A stretch of DNA of 13,884 bases from Ilumatobacteraceae bacterium (GTDB taxonomy: Bacteria; Actinomycetota; Acidimicrobiia; Acidimicrobiales; Ilumatobacteraceae). The stretch spans positions 1 to 13,884 of the forward strand of contig JALRDI010000030.1 of NCBI GenBank assembly GCA_023257035.1, read 5' to 3'. Positions 1 to 6,305 of this stretch are shown here, piece after piece. The notes beneath the pieces were generated by a model. It was not told where the DNA came from. It made no database searches and saw nothing but the letters and a program-made list of their open reading frames with translations. Within the stretch, counting starts at the first letter, position 1, and each line of letters opens with the position of its first letter. The position numbers were made by a program, and so were the translations under genes.

Positions 1-317
1 CGGCATCCGAGATGCCCTCATTTGATGTTCATTCGACCGAGACTCCATCGCCGCTCAACCCTCTCGGTGCAAAAGGTATTGGCGAGGCGTCAACAATTGG
101 CAGTACCCCGGCGATCCAGAACGCAGTCATTGACGCGGTCAGCCATCTCGGTGTCCGCCACATCGATATGCCATGCACGCCAGAGCGCGTCTGGTCCGCG
201 ATTCAGAGCCCGAACGACCCATGGCGTGAACCTCCGAAAGCATTCGCAACAGTTGCTGCACAACGCGCCGCTCCGAAGAATGACGAAGCGGTAGACGAAG
301 CCGCTGATGGCATCTGA
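1..317 (+). CDS. Molybdenum hydroxylase large subunit (CoxL/xanthine dehydrogenase type), C-terminal fragment
   Basis: This is the last ~105 codons of a molybdopterin-binding large subunit; the rest lies beyond the left edge and the reading frame is open to base 3. The fragment has the family's C-terminal block: a T-P-S-P-L-N-P-L-G-A-K-G-I-G-E-A stretch (bases ~45-89), followed by GSTPA, an N-A-V-x-D-A segment and a HLGVRHIDMP-TPERVW segment. The Glu of GIGEA (codon at 84-86) matches the conserved active-site base of this superfamily. These enzymes hydroxylate aromatic N-heterocycles, aldehydes or purines, or oxidise CO, using a Mo cofactor together with FAD and 2Fe-2S subunits. The fragment does not show which substrate. 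The partner subunits would be expected to the left. The tail after the conserved part is Ala/Glu/Asp-rich and looks non-conserved. Family call is firm, substrate unknown. Confidence 0.85.
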   Translation, partial: ASEMPSFDVHSTETPSPLNPLGAKGIGEASTIGSTPAIQNAVIDAVSHLGVRHIDMPCTPERVWSAIQSPNDPWREPPKAFATVAAQRAAPKNDEAVDEAADGI

Positions 318-349
318 CCGAAATCACCGACGAAAAGCGTTTAGCGCCA

Positions 350-355
350 TAAAGT
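350..355 (+). promoter_or_regulatory. Putative leaderless -10 box (TAAAGT) for the DoxX-family gene
   Basis: The hexamer TAAAGT fits the TANNNT -10 pattern. Exactly 7 bases (tcacgcc) separate it from the GTG start at 363, so transcription would begin at or next to the start codon. No SD is visible before this GTG and no clear -35 box is seen. The same layout recurs at other genes in this window. Confidence 0.5.
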
Positions 356-362
356 TCACGCC

Positions 363-773
363 GTGAACAACTTCATCTTTCTCCTTGCCCGTGTGATCGT
401 CATGGCCATCTTCGTGCAGTCCGGATACAACCACCTCACAAAAGAGGCCATCGTCGGTTACGCCCAATTCAAAAAGATTCCGAATGCTCGCCTCGCCGTG
501 CGACTCTCAGGAGTGCTGTATCTCGCAGGATCAGCCGGAATCATCCTTGGAATTTGGGGTGATCTCGCAGCGCTGCTCACCGCACTGCTGCTCCTCATCA
601 TCACCATCACCATGCACAACTTCTGGACGTTGGAAGATGCGGCCGCAAAAGGCACCGATCGCCTGATGTTCATGAAAAATGTCTCGATGATCGGTGGCCT
701 CCTTGGCCTCGCATGGGCATTCAGCAACGGCGGTGGAATCACCATCACCGATGCCATTTGGCCAGCCGGCTGA
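363..773 (+). CDS. DoxX-family membrane protein
   Basis: A 136-residue integral membrane protein of the DoxX family. Four hydrophobic segments are visible at about residues 5-20, 44-65, 67-84 and 106-121. The family-like features are an R-x(4-6)-F-x(2)-SG-x(2)-H block in helix 1 and an HNFWT loop after helix 3, followed by a polar stretch leading to M-x-K-N-x-S-M-I-G-G in helix 4. Family members sit in the cytoplasmic membrane and are mostly uncharacterised; some are linked to thiol/redox homeostasis or quinone-linked oxidation. The GTG start at 363 is chosen because it gives a complete first helix and lies 7 bases after a TAAAGT hexamer. The in-frame ATG at codon 14 would cut that helix. It probably heads the unit with the CoA transferase and kynureninase. 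A precise function cannot be assigned. Confidence 0.85.
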   Translation: MNNFIFLLARVIVMAIFVQSGYNHLTKEAIVGYAQFKKIPNARLAVRLSGVLYLAGSAGIILGIWGDLAALLTALLLLIITITMHNFWTLEDAAAKGTDRLMFMKNVSMIGGLLGLAWAFSNGGGITITDAIWPAG

Positions 774-804
774 TCCGCTTCCATTTACGGCCTGCTCATC
801 GGGC

Positions 805-808
805 AGGA
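805..808 (+). promoter_or_regulatory. Shine-Dalgarno site (AGGA) of the CoA transferase gene, within a small inverted repeat
   Basis: AGGA lies 7 bases before the ATG at 816, a normal SD spacing, which fixes that start. The site overlaps the right arm of a short inverted repeat (CCTGC at 791-795 with GCAGG at 803-807, 7-base loop), so it could be partly masked in RNA. The stem is only 5 bp, so regulation is speculative. Confidence 0.5.
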
Positions 809-815
809 TGTCACT

Positions 816-2033
816 ATGACAGCTCCACTTGACGGCATCGTCGTTCTTGACTTTTCGCGTGTTCTTGCAGGTCCACATTGCGGTCGTGCCCTCGCCGACC
901 TTGGCGCTCGCGTCATCAAAATTGAACCGCCAGCGGGTGACCTGACGCGATTTTGCTATCCGCGTCGAAACTCAATTTCGAGTTACTTCGCCCAGCAGAA
1001 CACCGGCAAAGACAACATCTCACTCGACCTCACGAAGCCAGAGGCGACTGACATCATCCTCGGACTTGTCGAGCACGCTGATGTCGTCATCGAGAACTTT
1101 CGACCAGGTGTCATGAGACGGCTCGGGCTCGATTACGAACGCCTGTCTGCCATCCGACCTGAACTCGTCTACGCATCTTCAAATGGGTACGGAACGGGCA
1201 CAAGTTGGGAGAAGCGTCGTGCCTACGCGCCGGTCATTGGAGCTGAGACCGGGCTCATCAAATCTCAGGGCGATGCCCGGGACGGCCGCTACTTCAACGA
1301 CCGGCATTCACACGCAGACGTGTACACCGCTCTCGAACTCACTATTGCAGTGCTCGCCGGTCTGAACCATCGTCACACCACCGGCCGAGGCCAACAGGTC
1401 GAAGTGACAATGGCGCAAACAATGCTCTACGTCAACGAACATACGCATGACGCATTGTGGGATGAGCCAGTTCCCGAGGGAGTCATCCGCTCCTTCCAAC
1501 CTGGCGACTACCAGGTCTTGGAACTTGGCGACGGTTCATCGATCATTGTCAGCGGCCATCCAGCAGAGGCTGGCACCTTCGAGTTCTTCATGCGAGCGAT
1601 TGATCGAGAGGACGCTATCGATGACCCGCGATTTGCTGATATTGCAAGTCGTAGGAAGAACCTTGCCGACATCAATCAGATGCTTGCCGACCATGCGAAG
1701 ACAATCCCTGACGCAGTTGCCTACGAAGAGATCCTCTCGCAGCACAATCTTGCCGTTGGCCAATTGCGCACCGTTCGTGAGTTCGCAGAGTCTGAATGGT
1801 CTGCCGAAACAGGCGCAATCGTCGAAGTCTCAGATCGCGGCGATGGAGTAGTGAAGATTCCTCAAGCACCATGGAAATTCAGCGATGGTCCCGATGTCGG
1901 TATCCACGGCACACCGCGTTACAGGGGGGAAGACAACCACGCCGTCCTCAATGAACTTCTGGGCCTCGACGATGCAACCCTTGCACAACTCGAGGAGAAC
2001 GGCATCTTGTCCTCACACGTGCCTCGCCGCTAG
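816..2033 (+). CDS. Class III (CaiB/BaiF/Frc-type) acyl-CoA transferase
   Basis: A 405-residue protein, the usual length of class III CoA transferases, which move CoA between carboxylic acids through an enzyme-bound aspartyl-CoA intermediate. The N-terminus has the family opening (G-I-x-V-L-D-x-S/T-R-x-L-A-G-P, residues 7-20), then D-L-G-A-x-V-I-K-I-E-P-P-x-G-D (28-42), N-x-G-K (62-65), E-N-F-R-P-G (93-98) and an S-x-G-Y-G segment (121-126). The Asp in HADVYTAL (D168) fits the catalytic aspartate. G-R-G-Q-x-V-E-V follows near residue 190. The start is supported by an AGGA site 7 bases upstream. The kynureninase starts 3 bases after the stop, so the two are almost certainly co-transcribed. The substrate cannot be read from sequence; an aromatic or amino-acid-derived acid is plausible from the neighbour. 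An alpha-methylacyl-CoA racemase-type activity is an alternative in the same fold. Confidence 0.92.
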   Translation: MTAPLDGIVVLDFSRVLAGPHCGRALADLGARVIKIEPPAGDLTRFCYPRRNSISSYFAQQNTGKDNISLDLTKPEATDIILGLVEHADVVIENFRPGVMRRLGLDYERLSAIRPELVYASSNGYGTGTSWEKRRAYAPVIGAETGLIKSQGDARDGRYFNDRHSHADVYTALELTIAVLAGLNHRHTTGRGQQVEVTMAQTMLYVNEHTHDALWDEPVPEGVIRSFQPGDYQVLELGDGSSIIVSGHPAEAGTFEFFMRAIDREDAIDDPRFADIASRRKNLADINQMLADHAKTIPDAVAYEEILSQHNLAVGQLRTVREFAESEWSAETGAIVEVSDRGDGVVKIPQAPWKFSDGPDVGIHGTPRYRGEDNHAVLNELLGLDDATLAQLEENGILSSHVPRR

Positions 2034-2036
2034 TCG

Positions 2037-3221
2037 ATGAACTCGGACGACCTGCTCAACCGGGCTTATGAGCTCGATTCAACGGATCCGCTTGCGCACT
2101 GGCGCGATCGATTCGTCATTGACGATCCAGATCTGTCGTACCTCGACGGCAACTCGCTAGGAATGTTGCCACGATCGACGGTCCATCGAATTCACGAGGT
2201 CATGAATGACGAATGGGGCTCAGGCCTGATCCGGTCATGGAGAAAATGGCTTGAGTTGCCGCTCATCGTTGGAAACGAACTCGCCCCACTACTTGGTGCA
2301 GACGATGGCGAGGTCGTGGTCCATGACTCAACCAGTGTGAACCTGCATCAGTTGCTCCATGCTGCAGTTCGTCTCCGTCCGGACCGTCGATGCATCGCCG
2401 TTGATGCGCACGAATTTCCCACCGACCGTTACGCCGTTGAGGCAGTTGCCGGCGAACACGGGCTGACGGTTGTCTCACCACAGTCTGGCGAGCATCTCGA
2501 CGACCTCGATTTCAGCGACTGTGCAGTTGTTGTCCGGTCACTGATCGACTATCGAACCGCTGAGATTGTCGATCTTCACAGCTTCACCCAACAAGCCCAT
2601 CAGGCGGGTGCCCTCGTCATTTGGGACCTCTCACATGCGGTCGGTGCAATCGAACTCGATGTGCATGCCGCAGACGTCGACATGGCAATCGGTTGTACCT
2701 ACAAGTACCTCAATGGTGGCCCGGGTGCGCCTGCGTTCTCATTCGTTCGTTCAAGTCTCATCTCAGACATTGACCAACCCATCCGAGGCTGGTTTGGGCA
2801 GGACAATCAGTTCACAATGGACGGAGCTTGGTCACCAAAACCAGGCATCGGTCGTCTCATGATCGGGACGCCATCGATCCTGGCGCTTGAAGCAGCACGG
2901 TGCGGAATTGAACTCTCGAGTGAAGCCGGGATGCCCGCCATCGCAGCCAAAGGTCGAGCACTGACCGATTTCGCTCATGAGTGCTGCGACGAGATGCAAC
3001 TCGAATCTGTTTCGCCACGAGACGCGTCAATTCGGGGGTCGCACATCGCCATTCGCCACCCAAACGCAAAAGAACTCACCGAACGACTTGAACGCGAACA
3101 TTCAGTGATCGCTGACTACCGAGACCCTGATCTTGTTCGTCTTGGCTGCTCTGCACTCACCACCCGTTTCGGAGATGTCGCTCGATCAGTTATTCGTCTC
3201 GCGTCAATGGTGCATCAGTAA
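2037..3221 (+). CDS. kynU: Kynureninase (PLP-dependent)
   Basis: A 394-residue fold-type I PLP enzyme matching kynureninase, the cytosolic enzyme that splits L-kynurenine to anthranilate and alanine. Visible signatures are YLDGNSLG (35-42), DSTSVNLHQ (97-105, phosphate/cofactor region), EFPTD (126-130), WDLSHAVGA (196-204, with the Asp and His that contact the pyridine ring and phosphate region), CTYKYLNGGPG (220-230, PLP lysine K223), GWFGQ (251-255) and MIGTPS (275-280). The Gly-Thr pair at 277-278 resembles bacterial kynureninases that prefer kynurenine over 3-hydroxykynurenine. The glutamine of GWFGQ replaces the His of the GW-x-GH form I recall from characterised enzymes. The gene starts 3 bases after the CoA transferase stop with no clear SD, suggesting translational coupling. 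No tryptophan dioxygenase or formamidase is in the window, so the pathway setting is incomplete. Confidence 0.9.
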   Translation: MNSDDLLNRAYELDSTDPLAHWRDRFVIDDPDLSYLDGNSLGMLPRSTVHRIHEVMNDEWGSGLIRSWRKWLELPLIVGNELAPLLGADDGEVVVHDSTSVNLHQLLHAAVRLRPDRRCIAVDAHEFPTDRYAVEAVAGEHGLTVVSPQSGEHLDDLDFSDCAVVVRSLIDYRTAEIVDLHSFTQQAHQAGALVIWDLSHAVGAIELDVHAADVDMAIGCTYKYLNGGPGAPAFSFVRSSLISDIDQPIRGWFGQDNQFTMDGAWSPKPGIGRLMIGTPSILALEAARCGIELSSEAGMPAIAAKGRALTDFAHECCDEMQLESVSPRDASIRGSHIAIRHPNAKELTERLEREHSVIADYRDPDLVRLGCSALTTRFGDVARSVIRLASMVHQ

Positions 3222-3230
3222 CCGAATCAG

Positions 3231-4205
3231 TTAGCGAGCGAATGCGGCAGCAATCCGAATCGCCCCACCATCTGCGACATGCACTTGTCCCTCATCGACA
3301 AGTTTGATGAGATGCGAGAGCACAGAGCGGGCCGCCACCTTATGGAGATGCGGATTGACCTCGGCGTAGAGCACCCGAACAATCTCTGGGACGGTTGATG
3401 GGCCACGCTCGTCGATGAACGCCAGTACCTGACGTTCACGTTGAAGACGGTGCTCTACCAGTGCCCTCGAATACTCTGCTCCATCGGTTCGGGGAGGGCC
3501 ATGTGTTGGCCACAGAGTTGCATCAGCACGTTCGGCAACCTTGTGCAGCGAATCGATATAGGCCGCCATTGACCCATCTGGAGGGGAGACAACCGTCGTG
3601 CTCCAACCCATGATGTGATCACCAGTGAACAGGCTTGACGATTGCTCGAGAGAGAAGCAGCAATGGTTCGCCGTATGGCCCGGGGTGGTCACAGCCTTCA
3701 TCGTGAGCCCCTTACCGTCGACGACAATTTCGCCGTCAGTCACTCGCTCATCAGGGCTGAAATCAACGTCGGTTGATTCCTCCATCTTCACCTCATCGTC
3801 CTCTTTCTCTTCAGACGGATCTGGCGGAACTGCGAGTTCCTCTTCGCCTTCGAACATTCCCTCTGGCTCGTCGACTGTTTCATGAGGGCCGACAGCAAAG
3901 GTTGGTGCACCCGTCTCCGCCTTCAGCCATTCCGAGAGTGGTGAATGGTCAGCATGGCAATGCGTGATGAGAATTGCGCGAACACGTTCGCCCTTCAGCG
4001 CTGCCGCTAACGCGTCACGGTGGCTGTCGAGCCGTGGACCCGGATCGATGACCACGACGTCACCACTTCCGATGATGTACGTGCCGGTGCCGCGATAGGT
4101 GAACTTCGACGGGTTCTCGGCAATGACTCGACGAACATCAGGAGCGACCTGGACGGCCTCTCCGTACACAACGTCATCGAGTGGGAGAAAGGTGGGTGAA
4201 CTCAC
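3231..4205 (-). CDS. Metallo-beta-lactamase-fold hydrolase with C-terminal winged helix (LACTB2-like)
   Basis: A 324-residue protein with a complete MBL metal-binding set: T-H-C-H-A-D-H (81-87; ligands H82, H84, D86, H87), PGH (H177), GDH (D196) and PTHG (H235). The G-D-H-I-M-G-W-S-T-T-V-V segment (195-206) and the C-terminal ~75 residues, which read as a helix-rich winged-helix domain, resemble the LACTB2/glyoxalase-II-like group. Members hydrolyse thioesters, phosphodiesters or RNA, and the substrate here is unknown. An acidic insertion at residues 112-154 (20 of 43 residues are Asp or Glu) separates the HxHxDH block from the second half. The GTG start at 4205 lies 7 bases after a TACGTT hexamer, which favours a leaderless start. 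The kynureninase gene ends 9 bases away on the opposite strand. An annotation as plain beta-lactamase would be misleading. Confidence 0.88.
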   Translation of the reverse strand: MSSPTFLPLDDVVYGEAVQVAPDVRRVIAENPSKFTYRGTGTYIIGSGDVVVIDPGPRLDSHRDALAAALKGERVRAILITHCHADHSPLSEWLKAETGAPTFAVGPHETVDEPEGMFEGEEELAVPPDPSEEKEDDEVKMEESTDVDFSPDERVTDGEIVVDGKGLTMKAVTTPGHTANHCCFSLEQSSSLFTGDHIMGWSTTVVSPPDGSMAAYIDSLHKVAERADATLWPTHGPPRTDGAEYSRALVEHRLQRERQVLAFIDERGPSTVPEIVRVLYAEVNPHLHKVAARSVLSHLIKLVDEGQVHVADGGAIRIAAAFAR

Positions 4206-4212
4206 AGATATG

Positions 4213-4218
4213 AACGTA
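4213..4218 (-). promoter_or_regulatory. Putative leaderless -10 box (TACGTT) for the MBL hydrolase
   Basis: On the minus strand TACGTT is followed by 7 bases (catatct) and the GTG start at 4205. It fits the TANNNT-N7-start layout seen at other genes here and lies in the 45-base gap after the AI-2E permease gene, so the hydrolase may be transcribed independently. Confidence 0.45.
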
Positions 4219-4250
4219 GTTCACCATTGCAGCGACATTCTGTTTGGTCG

Positions 4251-5390
4251 CTACTTTGTCTCGACGTCATCTTCAGGTGGATCGTCATCGAGCAAGTCGC
4301 TATCAACCATCGAATGCCGCCGACCTGTTTCGCTTGCGATCGCCTGCGCCATCGCCGCCACCGGTAGCGCAAGTAATGCGCCACTCGGACCAAGGATTGA
4401 AAGCCCAGCAAGCGCGGCTCCAAACGCAACTGCCGGATGCAATTCCATGGTGCGCGCAGTCACCTTTGGTGAGATGACGTAGTTCTCGAACTGCTGATAG
4501 ACGATGATGATTCCGAACACAATGAGTGCTCGAATCGGTGAATCTAAAAAGGTGATGACTACTGGGAGGACCGCTGCGAAGTATGTGCCAATCACCGGAA
4601 GGAACTGGCTAATCAGACCAACCCATAACGCAAGCGCGATCGGTGATCGCACACCTGCGGATGCAAATACGATTCCGTGAAACACTGCTGACACCGCGCT
4701 CAGAAGCAGGCGTGAATAGAGGTAGCCGCCGGTCTTATCAATTGCGAGCTCCCAGACCCTTAACACTCGCAATTGTGCAGAAGGTCGCAATCGTGAACAA
4801 ATTGATCGACGCATTCGTGGACCATCAGCAACGAAATAGAAGGTGAACAGCACAATCGAGAACGTTGCGAATAATCCGTTGAGCGCCCGTCCGGTCAACC
4901 GCAGCGCATCACCGCGTTGAGCAGAAATGAAGTTCTGCACGGCACCATTCGGATCATTGAACTGTTCGATGACCTGAGCCGCGTCGATAGATGTGCCAAA
5001 CCAGTTGTTCAGCCGTTCAACCGTGTCAGAAATGTAGACCTCAAGATTCGAGAGGAGATCAGCAATCTGGGTGCCAATGAGCGTTCCCATTGCCCCAAGG
5101 AATGCGCCGATTGCAACAAGGACCCCGAAAATGATGAGAAGCGTTGCTCGGCCGCGCCGCCACCCCCGCCGCACCAACCAATTCGTTCCCGGTTCGATTG
5201 CCAGGCTGAAGAACAACGACAACACGAGCAACAAGATGAGGTCGTCGACACGACCCCAAGTGAGAACCACCACATCAGTGACGACTGATCCCACCCAGAA
5301 CAGCACGACCGCGACGAGTATCCACCTTGGTGGAAGCCACCCACCACCGGACTCGTCTACGTCGGGAAGTTCAGATGCATCATCTGGCAC
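4251..5390 (-). CDS. AI-2E family transporter (PF01594-type membrane permease)
   Basis: A polytopic membrane protein, 379 residues from the GTG at 5390. Hydrophobic helices lie at about residues 23-44, 50-65, 83-105, 172-188, 227-246, 250-266, 268-283 and 287-302. The family's C-terminal blocks are present: F-Y-F-V-A-D-G-P (184-191), G-G-Y-L-Y-S-R (221-227), a glycine/proline helix reading L-P-V-I-G-T-Y (264-270) and Q-Q-F-E-N-Y-V-I-S-P-K (299-309). Members include the autoinducer-2 exporter TqsA and Na+/H+ antiporters, so the substrate is open. The tail (366-377) is acidic. A longer reading frame extends to 5594, but that part overlaps the divergent gene and looks non-native. The ATG at 5423 would abut the divergent GTG with no space. 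The GTG at 5390, 7 bases after TAAGAT, leaves a 33-base intergenic region and is preferred. Confidence 0.87.
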   Translation of the reverse strand: MPDDASELPDVDESGGGWLPPRWILVAVVLFWVGSVVTDVVVLTWGRVDDLILLLVLSLFFSLAIEPGTNWLVRRGWRRGRATLLIIFGVLVAIGAFLGAMGTLIGTQIADLLSNLEVYISDTVERLNNWFGTSIDAAQVIEQFNDPNGAVQNFISAQRGDALRLTGRALNGLFATFSIVLFTFYFVADGPRMRRSICSRLRPSAQLRVLRVWELAIDKTGGYLYSRLLLSAVSAVFHGIVFASAGVRSPIALALWVGLISQFLPVIGTYFAAVLPVVITFLDSPIRALIVFGIIIVYQQFENYVISPKVTARTMELHPAVAFGAALAGLSILGPSGALLALPVAAMAQAIASETGRRHSMVDSDLLDDDPPEDDVETK

Positions 5391-5397
5391 AGTCAGG

Positions 5398-5403
5398 ATC
5401 TTA
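5398..5403 (-). promoter_or_regulatory. Putative leaderless -10 box (TAAGAT) for the AI-2E permease
   Basis: TAAGAT on the minus strand, followed by 7 bases (cctgact) and GTG at 5390. It is one of the closest -10 matches in the window and lies between the two divergent start codons. It decides the start call for the permease. Confidence 0.5.
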
Positions 5404-5423
5404 GTGAGCCCCCGTGAGAGCAT

Positions 5424-6305
5424 GTGTCGATGTCGGATCCACAACAAGAACCAGCTGAGCAGGTTCGAACCTGGCTTGCGGACCAAATTCGTGGCCGCGT
5501 CGTGGGACCTAACGCGGAAGATCGCACAAACGAACTCTTTAACGCACCAGGTGACCGTTGGTTCGACGAGGATGCACCAATTCGAAGAGTGCACCTTGAT
5601 GCATCAATGTTCATCGGTGGTATCCGTGCACTGTTACTACAAAGCCTGCACCCACTCGCAATGACAGGGGTCGCTCAGCATTCTGATTACAAAAACGACC
5701 CGTGGGGACGCCTGCAGCGAACCGCTGACTTTCTGGCAACGACGACGTTCGGCCCGACGAACGCTGCGGAACAAGCGATCGCATCCGTGACAGCGATCCA
5801 TGATCGGGTAAGCGGCACCACAGCAGATGGGCTCGAATACCGGGCAAATGATCCGCACCTTCTCGCCTGGGTACATGTCGCCGAAGTCGATTCATTCCTT
5901 CGTGCTCATGACCGATACGGCGAGTCTCGTTTAGAGGGCAGCGACCGAGATCGCTATGTCGCCGAATCCGGCTCGATTGCGGCTCGGCTCGGGGCAGACC
6001 CGGTACCAGTTACCGAACAAGGTGTCGCCGACCTTCTTCACGACTTTCGATCAGAACTTCGAGCAACACCTGAAGCACGAGAAGCAGCAAGATACCTTCT
6101 CATCGATCCTCCCTTGCCTGCCTCGTCAAAGCCTGCGTATGGCGTGATTGCAGCTGCTGGAGCATCGTTGCTGCCTCTCTGGGCGCGCAGGGAACTCCGA
6201 ATCCCGTGGCTCCCAGTTTCGGAGCGCCTCGCAATTCGGCCAGCCGGCGACCTCATCACGAAAACGATCAGGTGGGCGCTGCAGCCGTCCCAGCCCTCAG
6301 GCTGA
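5424..6305 (+). CDS. MpaB/DUF2236-family oxygenase-like protein
   Basis: A 293-residue protein of the DUF2236/MpaB family, all-helical proteins related to the rubber oxygenase Lcp, in which a histidine ligates haem b. The signature block runs from about residue 68 to 110: L-L-L-Q-S-L-H-P-L-A, G-V-A-Q-H-S-D-Y, D-P-W-G-R-L-Q-R-T, then T-T-F-G. It is followed by A-I-H-D-R-V-S-G (124-131) and the second signature D-P-H-L-L-A-W-V-H-V-A-E-V-D-S-F (143-158). H151 in the latter is the best candidate haem ligand. Many actinomycetes carry several such genes of unknown substrate. The start is GTG at 5424 or ATG at 5430; a weak GAGAG lies just upstream and no clear -10 box fits. The last 9 bases overlap the end of the convergent gene. 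Family certain, reaction unknown. Confidence 0.86.
   Translation: MSMSDPQQEPAEQVRTWLADQIRGRVVGPNAEDRTNELFNAPGDRWFDEDAPIRRVHLDASMFIGGIRALLLQSLHPLAMTGVAQHSDYKNDPWGRLQRTADFLATTTFGPTNAAEQAIASVTAIHDRVSGTTADGLEYRANDPHLLAWVHVAEVDSFLRAHDRYGESRLEGSDRDRYVAESGSIAARLGADPVPVTEQGVADLLHDFRSELRATPEAREAARYLLIDPPLPASSKPAYGVIAAAGASLLPLWARRELRIPWLPVSERLAIRPAGDLITKTIRWALQPSQPSG

Noticed and set aside
5424..5594. N-terminal extension of the AI-2E permease to 5594
   Set aside because: It overlaps the divergent MpaB-like gene, and its residues (Cys/Trp-rich, non-membrane) do not look like the family's N-terminus.
5071..5664. Long + strand open frame opposite the AI-2E permease
   Set aside because: Its product is rich in Arg, Ser and Thr without any domain, and it lies antisense to a clear membrane-protein gene; it also runs into the MpaB-like gene in another frame.
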